A stretch of DNA of 64,000 bases from Dugong dugon (taxonomy: Eukaryota; Chordata; Mammalia; Sirenia; Dugongidae): assembly GCA_030035585.1 (NCBI GenBank), contig CM057481.1, positions 10,723,628-10,787,627 on the forward strand, written 5' to 3'. The stretch's first letter is position 1. Each line of letters starts with the position of its first letter. Below are positions 1 through 10,575 of the stretch, piece after piece. Under the pieces are notes generated by a model. That model made no database searches. It was not told the DNA's origin and saw only the letters and a program-made list of their open reading frames with translations. The position numbers were made by a program, and so were the translations under genes.

Positions 1-113
1 TGACCATCTGTAAGGGATATTGAAAAAGGGACTCTCCCACTGGGAAGGGAGGGGGACCATGTACCCAAGAGGCAGTATCATGTAATTGGGACACAGGGTT
101 AACCTACTTAACA

Positions 114-325
114 CAGTGGTTCCCAAGCATGGACAGTTTGCCCCCCTAGGGAATTTTGGCAATGTCAGGAGACATTTTTGGTTGTCACATGGGGGAAGCA
201 CTACTGGTGTTTAATGGGTAGAGGCCAGGGACGCTGCTAAAAATCCTACAAGGCACAGGACAGCCCTTCATGACAAAAAAATGATGTAGCACAAAATATC
301 AGTAGTGCTGAACGGAGGAACTCTG
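114..325 (+). mobile_element. MER5A hAT-Charlie DNA transposon (non-autonomous)
   Basis: The sequence follows the MER5A consensus from its CAGTGGTT start, through the core GGAGACATTTTTGGTTGTCA and the 'caggacagccc' block, to a degraded terminus. It is bounded by 8-bp duplications, acttaaca (106-113) and ccttaaca (326-333), which match at 7 of 8 positions, as expected for hAT integration. It has no coding capacity and depended on a Charlie transposase supplied in trans. Confidence 0.85.
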
Positions 326-345
326 CCTTAACATATACAGAAAGA

Positions 346-516
346 AAGCAAACCCGTTGCCATCGAGTGATTGCTTCTCGCAGCGACCCTAGAGGACAGA
401 GTAGAACTGCCCCACAGGTAAATCTTTAAGGAAGCAGACTGCCACATCTTTCTCCTGTGGAGCGGCTGTGGGTTCGAACCCTTGACCTTTCGGTTAGCAG
501 CCGTGCACTTAACACT
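346..516 (-). mobile_element. AfroSINE
   Basis: Reverse-strand AfroSINE. The 3' tail (cgagtgattgcttct), the middle (agagtagaactgcccc) and the tRNA-like head region (ggttcgaacccttgacc, tttcggttagcagccg) lie in consensus order. The extreme 5' end is missing. It is a short non-coding retroposon mobilised by a LINE. Confidence 0.85.
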
Positions 517-559
517 GGAATAGAAAAATTAGCAAACAACATTAAAAGGCAGTTCCCGA

Positions 560-1110
560 GGATGGAGAGGATTTAGAGAAATGCTCAACCTTACTGCTAA
601 AAAAATACTTGCAGGTTACAGTTATGAGATTCTTTTCTTCTGCCATCTTGCTTAAGTGTAAAGAGAAGCTGATGCACAGAGGTGGGATGAGGCATGAAAT
701 GGGCAGGAGTCACCGTTGGTGGGAGTGTAAGCCGTCCTAGCCCCCTTGGGGGGCAGTTCATGGTTATAATCAGCATTTAAAGCATGCACACCAGCTTTGC
801 CCACCAGCTGTTCTCTTTCTAAGAACGTATCCTGGAGAAATGATGGGGCAGGTTCACACTGATGTGTATGCCCAGATATTCATTATAACATGGTTTATTA
901 TGGCAAAAATTGGAAGGAACCCAAATATCCAGGCCAAAGGATTGGCTAAATAAGTTAGAGTACTGCTGGCTGTGGAATATTCTGCCGCCGTTCGCGTGAT
1001 CAGGGTGGCTCTTGATGTCTGGAAGGATTGTCATGATAGAAATAAACACCAGTCAGGTTACAGAAAAGTAACTGTTGTTGAAAAGATTTATACATGATCA
1101 TGTATTTCCA
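560..1110 (+). mobile_element. old L1 (L1M/HAL1-type) 3' region fragment
   Basis: The block 'ttggtgggagtgtaa', then 'cattataacatggtttatta', 'aaaattggaaggaaccc' and 'ggctaaataagtta' is the usual series of motifs at the end of ORF2 and in the 3' UTR of old mammalian L1. No ORF survives. The boundaries are approximate. Confidence 0.6.
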
Positions 1111-1890
1111 TCTGGAGGGGTGGCTGGATATCGAGACTAGTTGTTAGTGGGATTAGGTTGAAGACAGCCACTCCTGGACTCTATCTCATTCGGCCAGTTT
1201 GTTAATTTAGGATCTCAGTTACTTCGTTTTACAGCGAGGGTAGCTCCTGTGCAGTGTGCTCACTTCACAGGATGCCTGGATGAAGCGATGCCTTGTTCGC
1301 AAAACACTAGACATTTTACACTGCCAGGTCGGCTCTGACCTAATTTAAGGTTCTTTGACCATGTCTGGAGATGTTTTTGGTTGTGCTATACCGGTTTAAG
1401 CAGAGCTGGGAGAGTTCACAGGCTGCTTCCACAGGCACTGTTTAGATTGTACAGCCTGGGGACTTGCCTGCTACCCCCTTTTCAGGTAATTGCTAGAGTC
1501 AAAAAACAAAGCTGGCGGGGAAGTAGCAGAAAGAGGATGTAAGACTGGGGCCGCTTTTGTTTTGGAAAGATTGTGGCTATTAAGGCTCATAGAAATCGTT
1601 TCGCTGCGTGGCTGTTGAGGGTTCTCACTAGCAACCTTTTTTTTAAAGTTTGGATCCTAGGTTTCTTAGCTTCTGTTAAAAGCAGCCTAAATTACTTTTC
1701 TCTTTTGATATTTGATTGATGTTCCAATTATTTGTCAGACTAAAAGTTGGACCGCAGAGTAATGACCATAGTAAAAACAGGCATTAGCAAAGTCATTCGT
1801 TAGGGTTTGTTTACAGTGTATGGGTGGAAATAGTAATTGGTTTTTAGAAGTGATGTCTTGATATTGCTGGCTTGTAGGAAAGTTAAATGT
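1111..1890. other. unassigned non-coding sequence
   Basis: I see no gene here. A short match to the MER5A core (about 1356-1392) may be a relic, but it is too short to call. Confidence 0.4.
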
Positions 1891-1905
1891 GTTTGAGAAA
1901 ACCTT

Positions 1906-2105
1906 AAAAAACCTGTTGCCATTGAGTCGATTCTGACCCATAGCGACCCTATAGAACAGGCTAGAACTGCCCTATAGAGTTTCCAAGGCTGTAATCTTCA
2001 TGGAAGCAGACTGCCACATCTGTCTCCTGTGGAGCGGCTGGTGGGTTCAAACCGCCAACCTTTTGGTTAGCAGCCAAGTGCTTAACCACTGTGCCACTAG
2101 GGCCC
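1906..2105 (-). mobile_element. AfroSINE, near full length
   Basis: It runs from the 3' tail (gttgccattgagtcgattct) to the reverse complement of the GGGGCCCTAGTGG head, ending at gccactagggcccc. The middle segment (ctgtaatcttcatggaagcagact) is present, so this is the long form. Flanks ttgagaaaacctta (1892-1905) and ttgaaataacctta (2106-2119) look like a diverged target-site duplication (12 of 14). Confidence 0.92.
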
Positions 2106-2309
2106 CTTGAAATAACCTTAGCATGTAGTATTCTTCTGCATTTTAATTCCAAGCGGGTAAGTCAAACTCTTCCTTCTGAAAAATATTCAAGATAAACTGT
2201 TTTACCTGAATGAAAGAATTGATTCACAATAGAATCTGAAAGAGTTACTTAAATTATTTTTTTTCTGGTGGAATACATTAGCAGATTTCAGATATTTGTT
2301 ACTGTGGTT

Positions 2310-2795
2310 AGTTGTAGTTGAATTGGCTTCCACTCACCGTAACCTTATGTATAACAGAACGAAACATTGCCTGGTCCTGTGCCATTCTCGTAATTATCGG
2401 TATGTTGGAGCCCGTTGTTGCAGCTGTTGGTTCAGTCAATCCCCTTGACGGTTTCCTTCATTTTCGCTGACCCTCTGCTTTACTAAATATGATTTCCTTT
2501 TCTAGCTATTTGTCTTTCCTGATGATGTGTCCAAAGTAAGCAAGAAGAAACCTGGCCATCCATGCTTCTAAGGAGTGTTACCCATAAGGTTTTCATTGGC
2601 TAATTTTCAGGAGTAGATCACCAGGCTTTTCTTCTTGGATTGTCTTAGTCTGAAAGTCCACTAAAACCTGTCCACCATGGGTGACCCTGCTGGTATGTGA
2701 AATACCAATGGTATAGCTTCTAGCATCGTAGGAACACATAAGCCATCATAGTACACAAACTGACAGATGGATGGTGGTTCGGATAGTTACAACCT
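2310..2795 (-). mobile_element. BovB-like RTE LINE 3' fragment
   Basis: The reverse strand matches the RTE copy at 39.8-40.1 kb ('cattgcctggtcctgtgcc', 'gagcccgttgttgcagc'). It then continues into the RTE tail shared by the tRNA-Gly SINEs ('accaggcttttcttcttgg', 'agtctgaaagtccactaaaa'). No ORF survives. It may be two adjoining RTE-derived pieces. Confidence 0.7.
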
Positions 2796-2941
2796 ATACT
2801 AATCAGATCTTAGTTTAATTTTTGGACACTTCCTGGAGATTAAAAATAAATATTTATGGAATTCAGAGATGCACATATTTAAACAGAATAGTGTGATGGC
2901 CCCGTGTGCCCATCACCTGCCCCAAATCCATCAACCTGTGG

Positions 2942-2980
2942 CCATAGGGTCGCTATGAGTTGGAATCGACTCGGCAGTGG
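2942..2980 (+). repeat. AfroSINE 3' tail fragment
   Basis: About 39 bp match the AfroSINE 3' tail (gggtcgctatgagttggaat, cgactcggcagt). No head or middle is visible, so it is a relic or a heavily 5'-truncated copy. Confidence 0.65.
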
Positions 2981-4340
2981 GGTTGGTGGCCACTGATACC
3001 CCAACCACATCCTACCCACTTCCCCTTCCTCTTTTATTTCAAAGCAGATCCCAGATACCCAGGCAGTTCATCCACAAATACTGTTTTCTCTATCTCCAAA
3101 AACTAAGGACCTTTTAAAAAATTCTAAACATAATACTGTTATCACATGCACTGAAAAATTGATGTATTTCCTTTTAGTACCTCCAAATATCCACACAGTG
3201 TTCAAATTTCCAATCATCTCACTAAAACCCAAAACCAAACCCGTTGCTGTTGAGTCGATCTTGACATTTTTTAACAGTGTGTTTGGATCAGGATTCAAAT
3301 AAGGACCACAACCTTGTGACTGATGCATGGTTTTTAAGTTAACTTTTAATTTTTTTCACTTTGTTACTTAGTTATTGAAAAAAAACAGGTTGTTTGTCCT
3401 GTAGCCTTTCCTGCCGTCTGGATTTTGTTGATTGCATTCCTGCAGAGTAGTTTAAAAGGCTGCTCTGTTGTGTTTTTTTTTTTTGTTTTTTTTTGAGTTT
3501 CCTAGAAATTGGTAGCTGGATCTAGACACTAGATAAGAATCGGGTTCAAATATATGTATTTTTTCCTCTGGGCAAATATGTTAGATTTTGGAAAGCTAAG
3601 TCTTCAGGTAGCTCTCTTTTAGTGAAGTAATGCACATTATATGGAGTGAAAAAAAATGTGCTTAGAACAAAGGTTCTTGATTTCTTTGTATAAAATGTGT
3701 GTGTGTCTGTGAAATCTTGTATGGAAAATTCGGCAGAGCTTGTTATCAGCTCATGGGTGTATTTATAATCAGGGCAATGGTATGTGAGACAGTCCACATT
3801 TGTTGGTGAGGTTTTAATTTTTTAAACCATATGTAGAGAAGGTAATGAAATATATTTAGTGGCTTAATTGAGATTTTCAGCTTGGTTCCCCAGACGCTGT
3901 CACTACTGTGAAATGACTGTGGGTTTCAGAATGTGTCAGCTTATCCATAGTCCATGCTGGTGTTCTTCTCTGCATGCATAATTAACCGGAACTGTGGCGA
4001 GATTTGCCTACCTGCAGCCTCTGCCAGTCCACATTGATTTAAGCCTAATTTTTATTTCTGAATCGAGAGCAAAGAGGCTCTAATGGCTTTTGGATTGAAA
4101 GCATTTACTGTAACCTCTGTGGAGCCGTTGGCTTGTCGCCTCTGTTACTGTGACATAGAAAATTCATTTAATTTTTAGCATGTGGCATGAATAGCGTGGT
4201 GGCTGAGCCCTTGTAAAAACCTCTTCTGTGTGAGAAGGGATTTTCTTTGTGATTGTTGATGTGCTTCATTGGCTCTCTGTCATTTATTAACAGGTATTGA
4301 GTGCCACTTGACATGGCCATGTCATACACAAGAAAAGCTG
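2981..4340. other. mostly unassigned non-coding sequence
   Basis: A 40-bp reverse AfroSINE tail relic lies at about 3226-3266 (aaacccgttgctgttgagtc). T-rich runs lie at 3471-3494. I see no gene or complete element in the rest. Confidence 0.45.
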
Positions 4341-4344
4341 TGGG

Positions 4345-4680
4345 GTCAGAAGTCAGGATATTTACATTCTAAACCTGGCTCTGCTGTAGGGTTGCCAGAT
4401 GTAGCAAATAATAATACAGGACGCCAGTTAAACTTCAAATTCAGATGACAGCAAATAACTTTTTAGTACAAGTTATGTCCCAAATATTACATGCAACATG
4501 CTTCAAGTTATTTGCTGTTCACTTGAAACTAAAATTTTATTGGGCGTCCTGTATTTTATCTAGCAACTCCACTCGGCTGAGAACTAGTGATGTGACTTTT
4601 GACAAGTTACTTAATTTCTTTGGGTCTCACTCCTCATCTGTAAAATGAGGGAATTGCAATAGGCTCTCTAAAGCCTGCCA
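4345..4680 (+). mobile_element. MIR SINE, split by a palindromic DNA element
   Basis: The left half ends 'aaacctggctctgctg'. The right half resumes 'ggctgagaactagtg' and 'gacaagttacttaatttctt', followed by 'catctgtaaaatgagg', which is the MIR core and 3' block. The interruption is the element at 4387-4571. Confidence 0.8.
4387..4571. mobile_element. palindromic hAT-type MITE (probably MER53 family)
   Basis: A 185-bp near-perfect palindrome. The left arm starts tagggttgccag and carries ataatacaggacgcc; the right arm carries gggcgtcctgtattttatct and ends tagcaactcca. The 8-bp flanks ctctgctg (4379-4386) and ctcggctg (4572-4579) match at 7 of 8. The family name is from memory; the structure is read directly. 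Confidence 0.8.
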
Positions 4681-4728
4681 TATTTGCCTCCTAATGATTG
4701 GTCCTAAGACACTCTCATGTAAGTGTAC

Positions 4729-4956
4729 CAAAAAAAAAAAAAAAACCCCAACAAAACCCACCCAAAAACAACAACCAAATTAGTTGCCATCGAGTCAATT
4801 CCAATCCATGGTGACCCCTTGTGTGTCAGAGTAGAGCTGCGCTCCGAAGGGTTTTCAACGGCTGTGATTTTTCGGAAGTAGATCTCCAGGCCTTTCTTCC
4901 AAGTATCCTCCAGGTGAACTTGAACCGCCAACCTTTTGGTTAGCATCCAAACACTG
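4729..4956 (-). mobile_element. AfroSINE, second (longer-tailed) subfamily
   Basis: Reverse copy beginning at its A-rich tail region. It carries the diagnostic block 'ttttcaacggctgtgatttt', 'aagtagatctccaggcc' and 'ttcttccaagtatcctcc', which differs from the first subfamily (compare 1906-2105). The 5' head is truncated. Confidence 0.85.
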
Positions 4957-4989
4957 AGGATGTTCTGTGCTGTCCTGTGTACTTGTAAA

Positions 4990-5465
4990 AGATAGAAAGC
5001 AACCTGTGGTAGAGACTGCATTTATTCCCCAATATCTATTTCCCCTCATCTTCATTCTTGATTTTTGGTAAACACATGGCTCCCTAGAATAAAGACAACA
5101 TTTCCCAGCCTTCTTTTTAACAAAGTATGGCCATATGAGTAAGATCTGGCCACTGGGATGTAAGTGCAAGTACAGCTTCTGGGAAGTGCACTTAGAGGGA
5201 GAGGCATGCCTTTCTTTTCTTCCTCATTGCTGGATGGAATGTGGGCATTTTGGCTGGAGCTGGAGCAGCCATAATGAACCATGAGGTGAATTGGGGAATG
5301 AGGCCATGCCTGGTAGAGTAACAAGAGGGGAGGGACACGGATGCCTGGCATTGCAGAGTAGTAGAGGAGTCCTGGACCGCCTACTTCCATACATTTTTGT
5401 GATAGAGAAGGATAATTTTGTCTTGTTTAAGTCACTGTTATCTTGGATATAGCTGGACTTTATCT
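4990..5465 (+). mobile_element. ancient LTR-like element, family not named
   Basis: The blocks 'acatttcccagccttc', 'gatctggccactgggatgtaa', 'ctggagctggagcagcc' and 'gtttaagtcactgttat' occur in the order I know from an old mammal-wide LTR. The same family is split by an insertion at 18.7-20.4 kb. No coding capacity. The class (ERVL/MaLR-like) is inferred. Confidence 0.5.
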
Positions 5466-5484
5466 TAAATAATGTACGAACTAA

Positions 5485-5755
5485 GTATCTGAAGGGAAGA
5501 GACGGGCTAAATAAGTTATGGTTAACCAGTAAAATGCAATATTAGGCTGTCTTTAACAAGATTAATAAGTATTATTAATTATACATATGTGTTAGGAAAA
5601 GGGACCACAGGAACACGTGTATGTCTGAAAGAACAGACAAGATAGGGCACTGAGGAGCGGAAAATTCGGAGCGAGAGGAAGACTTTTTAATTACTATGTG
5701 TTTTTGTGCTGTTTGAATTTTAAAAATCAAAACCATTTAAAAAAATAACAATTGT
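5485..5755 (+). mobile_element. old L1 3' UTR fragment
   Basis: 'gggctaaataagttatgg', 'aaaatgcaatattaggctg' and a downstream A-rich end are typical of L1M/HAL1 3' ends. Diverged and non-coding. Confidence 0.45.
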
Positions 5756-6030
5756 TTTGTAAAAGTGCTGATGCACTGTGGAAGCTCTGCATAGTGCTGT
5801 GTCCAAGGCGCTGTCCTTTATGCTGAGGAGGACTGAGGTGAAGATAGAGAACTGATGATCTTCAGTAGCTGGAGGTAAGAAGTGGTGAAGTTAGAGAGCA
5901 GAGAAAGGAAGGGCTGTGGGAGATGAGAAAAGTGGGGGTGACTGTTCACAGTAGAAGGTAGGAGGTTGACACTTCTCAGTTATTGGAGACAGCTGCAATT
6001 TCTGCCTCCCCTCCTTCCAACCCTATTCTT

Positions 6031-6384
6031 TTTTTTTTTTTAGATAGTTTATTTTATTTTTCTTTGTTGTTGTTGAGAATATACACAGCAAAACATACAC
6101 AGATTGCCCAGTTTCTACATGTACAACTCAGTGACATCGATGACATTCTTCGAGTTGGGCAACCATTCTCACCCTCCTCTTCTGAGTTGTTCCTTCCCCA
6201 TTGGGATAAACTCACTGCCCCTAAGGTTCCTATCTGATCTTTCGAGTTGCTGTTGTCAGTTTGATCCCATAAAAAGGTAGATCTTAAAAGAGCACAATGC
6301 TCAAGGCAGACATTCTCTACTAGTTAAGCTGAACTATTTTTGGTTTTAAGACGATTTCAGGGCTTATTTTTGTTTAAATATTCT
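6031..6384 (-). mobile_element. L1 3' end (family B of this window)
   Basis: It starts with a T run (reverse poly(A)), then 'gttgttgttgagaatatac', 'cagtttctacatgtacaact' and 'ttctgagttgttcctt'. Flanks aaccctattctt (6019-6030) and aaccccattctt (6385-6396) match at 11 of 12 and mark the target-site duplication. It is a heavily 5'-truncated L1 with no ORF. Related copies lie at 36.9, 43.7 and 61.8 kb. Confidence 0.85.
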
Positions 6385-6554
6385 AACCCCATTCTTGAGT
6401 GATCCAATCAAAGGGAGAAAAAAAATTTGTTTTGGTAATTTTTTTTCTGTTGGCAAAAGTAGTGCATACTGTTTATTAGAAAAAATGCAAATGTGAAAGA
6501 AATATTCAACATAGAAAATGGAAATCCCATCACTAAGAAAACTACCATTAAATT

Positions 6555-6935
6555 TGGAGTATTCCTTCATATTTTTATTATGTATTTATTAACTTTATAT
6601 ACACATAGCATATTCTAACTTGCTTTTTCGTTTAGCAATACGTCTTGGACACCTTCTCACGTGAGCACATGTCAAACCACCTCATTGTTTTTAACAGCTG
6701 CCAAATATTCCATTGAGTGGATGGATTGTATTTCATTTAACCAATTCCTTACTGTGGACATCTTTGTTTCTGGTTTTTCTGCATTTTGCAAATACTTGGT
6801 TGATCAAGGCTTTTCTGAAGAATAGACTCCTAGAAAGAGAATTTCTAGGTAAAAGAATATGAACATGTAACATTTTAATAGCTATTGACAAGTTATCTTC
6901 CAAACAGTTGCACAAATTTCTACTCCCACCAACCA
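6555..6935 (-). mobile_element. old L1M 3' fragment
   Basis: 'gccaaatattccattgagtgg', 'gaatagactcctagaaagag' and 'ttctactcccaccaa' are the familiar antisense motifs of the old-L1 3' region. Non-coding. Confidence 0.65.
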
Positions 6936-6938
6936 CCG

Positions 6939-7122
6939 GTAACCAGTTGCCTTCAAGTTGATTCTAACTCGTGGTGACCCCATGTGTGTGTGTCAGAGTA
7001 GAACTGCGCTTCATAGGGTTTTCAGTGGCTGATTCTTAGATCTTCAGGGCTTTCTTCTGCGGCACCTCTGGGTGGACTTGAACCTGCAGCCTTTCAGTTA
7101 GCAGCACATTGTTTGCAACAAT
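6939..7122 (-). mobile_element. AfroSINE, second subfamily
   Basis: It reads 'gtggtgaccccatgtgtgtg', 'gtagaactgcgcttcatagg' and 'ggcacctctgggtggacttg' in consensus order on the reverse strand. The head is truncated. It directly abuts the L1M fragment. Confidence 0.88.
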
Positions 7123-7351
7123 CCACCAACAGTGCATGTGAAGCCCTCTTTAACCACACACTTTCCAGTCCTGGGCTTTTTATCAGTATTGTAGGCAAAA
7201 AATTAAATTTCATTTCTTTAATTCATCATAAGGTTGAGCATTGCTGCTTAGTTTAACACCCACTTGGAGTTCCAACTAACTGTTACTTAGTGAATTGTCT
7301 GTTAATGTAAAAGGACAGATCCTAACCTACTGGTAAAAAGGGTTCCTTTTT

Positions 7352-7482
7352 TTAGATTTTTAAAAAAAATTATGCTTTAGGTGACAGTTTACAATTCAAG
7401 TTAGTCTCTCATACAAAAATTCATACATACGTTGTTATGTGACCCTAGTTGCTCTCCCTATACTGTGACAGCACACTCCTCC
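7352..7482 (-). mobile_element. 131-bp L1 3' end (family A) with perfect target-site duplication
   Basis: It matches the 3' terminus of the family-A L1 seen at 29.9 kb ('gtttacaattcaagttagtc', 'atactgtgacagcac'). The 18-bp repeat TAAAAAGGGTTCCTTTTT at 7334-7351 recurs without mismatch at 7483-7500. This is an extremely 5'-truncated and comparatively recent insertion. Confidence 0.9.
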
Positions 7483-7689
7483 TAAAAAGGGTTCCTTTTT
7501 GAGTGTCTCTTTCAAAATCTTGCAGTCTCCAATGGGATAATTTCTTAAGAGCGACGAGAAACCCTGGTTTCTCTTTTAAGAGTTGAAGACGGACTCCAAA
7601 GACAATGTTAAAGAATTTAAGGTTCGAGGTTAAGTGCTTAATGACCCTGGCACTTTGCTTTTTATAGCATAGAGTCTGTATTTTTTTTT

Positions 7690-8650
7690 AATAACAGCTT
7701 TATTGAGATGTAATTCATATACCATAGAAATCACCCATCCACAGTGTACAATTCAGTGGTTTTTAGTATATTCACAGACTTGTACAACTATTACCACTAT
7801 CAATTTTAGAGCATTTTCATCACCCAGAAAAGACACTCTGTATCCATTTGCAGTCCCTCCCCATCTCCCTCAAAGGTCCCTGCCCTAGACAGGCTGCTAA
7901 TCTGCTCTCTGTGGATTTGTATGTGCTGATGTTTCATAGAAAAGGAAGCATACAATATGTGAACATTTTATGAGTGGTTTCTTTAGCTTAGCATAAGGTT
8001 TTCAATGTTCATCTATGTTTTAGTGTATATCAATACTTCATTCCTTTTCATTGCCAAGTAATATTCCATTGTCTGGATTATACTATATTTGTTCATTTAT
8101 TAGGTGATAGACATTTGGGTTACTTCTACTTTTTACCTATTTTAAACAGCACTTCTGTGAACATTTGTGTACAATTTATGTGTGTGTGTGTGTGTGTGTG
8201 TATGTGAACATATGTTTTCAGTTTTCTCGAGCATGTACCTAGGAGTGGAATGACAGGGTCATATGGTAACTAATTTTTTGAGGAATTGCCAGACTGCCTT
8301 CCAAAGTGGCTTCACCATTTTATATTCCCACCAGCAGTGTATGAGGGTTCCAATTTTTCCATATCTTCACCAACACTTGTTATTGTCTGACTTTTTGGTT
8401 ATAATCATTCTAGTGGATGTGAAGTGGTATCTCACTGTGGTTTTGATTTGCATTTCTCAGATATCTAATGATTTTGAATATCTTTTCTTGTGCTTATTGG
8501 CCATTAGTATATTTTCCTTGGAGAAATGTCTATTCAGATCCTTTGCCCATTTTTTTAATGAGTTTTTTGTCTATGTTGTTCAGTTGTGAGAGTTCCTTAC
8601 ATATTCTAGGTTATATTGGTTTTTATAGCTTGAAGATAGTTAAAAAGTCA
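7690..8650 (-). mobile_element. old L1 (L1M-type) 3' region
   Basis: A long antisense L1 end: 'aacagctttattgagatgta', 'gtgtacaattcagtgg', 'taatattccattgtc', 'ggagtggaatgacagggtc' and 'gatgtgaagtggtatctcac'. Frames through it are short and not the authentic L1 frame. It contains the TG microsatellite at 8180-8202. Confidence 0.85.
8180..8202. repeat. (TG)n microsatellite
   Basis: About eleven TG units lie inside the L1M fragment, ending in a variant TATG unit. Confidence 0.9.
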
Positions 8651-9379
8651 GACAGGTCAGAATTAGTGAGCTGAGAGTATGTTGGGCAGTGATTTTCTTA
8701 TACTGTAGTTGTAAAGTAGTTTTTCTGTTTCTGGAGTTACTTGTATAAACAGTTTAACTGATTGTTTTACTTGAATATTAATAGTGTTTAGAGTTTATGT
8801 TGACTTTTTACCAAGAAAATGATTTCTATTTTGTAATACGAGGTAATCCTTGTCAAAGTTTCATTCTGGATTGTTTAGAGTTGGTTAAATACGCCTGTTA
8901 TGCCTTCAGTTAGGGTCTTGCCCACAACATAGTAGTTTTCACTTGTGTTTTGGTAAATAAGACATCTTGCCACGGGCATGCTGACTGACCTTGGACAAGC
9001 AGGCACCTCCCATGAGAATTCCTCATTTACAGCTTTTAGCTGGTAGCGGAAATTCTCTCCTTACCCAAGACAGTCAGCTGGAGACCACGTCAGAGCTCTG
9101 TGGACAGAGTGAAATTGCAGGGGAGGAAAAGACAGCTACAATTCCTATCTTATTGTGCCTCACCCTAGGCCTTGAAGGAGACGCAGAATTTCAGGTCCAG
9201 GTGATCTGGTGGCTGAGTTGTGGCTCGTTAAGCTCTGTGCTATGATGTTTTGCTGTCTTCAGTGGGGCTTATGATGACGTAGCTGGTGATTTGCTGATGA
9301 TGGTCTTCAGTCAGTTTGACCATGTTTGATTTGGGCAAAGAATTTGAGGATAAAGCTTCTTGGTTAGAGAGTTTTCTAG
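8651..9379. other. unassigned non-coding sequence
   Basis: I see no repeat I can name and no credible exon. The 84-codon frame at 8991-9245 has no recognisable domain. Confidence 0.4.
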
Positions 9380-9881
9380 TTATTAAATTCAGTTCATTTG
9401 TTCATTGGTTCAAGAAATTTATTAAGCTCTTACTGTGTACCAGAAACTGCCTTAACCATTAGAGATGTAAGAGATGAAAAAAATAGACTTAATTCTTGGT
9501 TTCAAGAGCTAATAGTGTAACATGACAGTTCTTAACTAGATAGTTATACACACACTCTAATAGCATGATGTTAAGTGGTATGGAAAGAGAAGTTCAGGAA
9601 TCTCTCAGAGTGTATGATAGGGGGCCCCACCTGTGTAGGAATTAGGGAGGGCTTCTCTGAGGGAGTGACATTTGCCTAGGTCTGAAGGATGACTGGAGTC
9701 AGCTAGGTGGGCAGGGATGTTCAGAACATTCCAGACAAGGAGAATGCAGGTGTGAAGACCCCGAGGGAGGAAGTGGTGAGTGAGAGGAACTGGAAGGCAA
9801 TTGTGGAGGAGAGCCAGCTGGAGGGAAGGCAGTTTCAGGTGAGATTGTGGTGGTTGGTGGTGGCCATATCAGATGGGGCCT

Positions 9882-10493
9882 TGTCTTAGTTTCCTGGGGC
9901 CTGTATAACAAAATACCATAAAGTGAGTAGGTTTAAAGAATAGAAATTTATTTTCTCATAGTTCTGGAATTAGAAGTCTGAATTCAGGACATCATTAAAA
10001 ACCAGAAAACCACACCCATTGCCGTCGAGTCAATTCCATCTCATAGTGACCCTACAGGACAGAGTAGAACTGCGCCATAGCATTTCCAAGGAATGGCTGG
10101 TGGATTTGAACTGCCGACCTTTGGTTAGCAGCCAAGCGCTTAACCACTGTGCCAGCAGGGCTCCCAGGGCATCATTAGGGCTATGCTTTCTCTCTGTGGG
10201 CTTTAGAGGAAGCACCTTCCTTGTCTCTTTCAGCTTCTGGCAGCCCCAGGCATTTCTGGGCTTTCCTTGACTTGTACATGGATCCCCACACACTATCTTT
10301 CCCGTCTGTGGTTCTTTCTATGTCCCATCTTCTCTCAAAAGGGTTAGGACCTACCCTACTTCTGTGTGACTTCATTGAAATCAACTGATAACATCTGCAA
10401 AGAAAAACTCTATTTCCAAACAAGACCACATGTGCAGGTACAGGGGTTAGGACATGAGCATATCTTTTTGAGGACACAGGTCAATCCATAAGA
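9882..10493 (-). mobile_element. MLT1 solo LTR (ERVL-MaLR), interrupted by AfroSINE
   Basis: It reads 'tgtcttagtttcctgggg', 'gaatagaaatttattttctc', 'tagttctggaattagaagtc' and later 'ggttaggacatgagcatatc', ending 'tcaatccata', which is the reverse MLT1. The 5-bp flanks ggcct (9877-9881) and agcct (10494-10498) match at 4 of 5. The AfroSINE at 9998-10164 sits inside. Confidence 0.8.
9998..10164 (-). mobile_element. AfroSINE, short form with internal deletion
   Basis: Full-ended reverse copy with tail 'gccgtcgagtcaattcc' and head ending 'gccagcagggctcc'. The sequence goes from 'catttccaagga' directly to 'atggctggtgg', so the middle segment of about 45 bp is missing. Target duplications caggacatcatta (9985-9997) and cagggcatcatta (10165-10177) match at 12 of 13. 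Confidence 0.93.
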
Positions 10494-10575
10494 AGCCTCC
10501 TAGGCTGTGGTAAGGAGTGTGGACGTTGTTTGACAGCCACAGCCTTTGAGTGGCCAATGAGGAGAATGGAGAAGA

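Larger units (their letters stand above)
9380..10575 (-). mobile_element. LINE L2 3' region, interrupted by MLT1
   Basis: The left part carries the antisense L2 3' end ('aagctcttactgtgtacca', 'gagggcttctctgagggag', 'gacatttgcctaggtctgaagg'). After the MLT1 at 9882-10493 it resumes as 'cctaggctgtggtaaggagtg'. This continuity in the L2 consensus shows that the L2 was there first. Confidence 0.75.

Noticed and set aside
1356-1392. Third forward MER5A
   Set aside because: Only about 30 bp match the core and the flanks do not. Too short to support.
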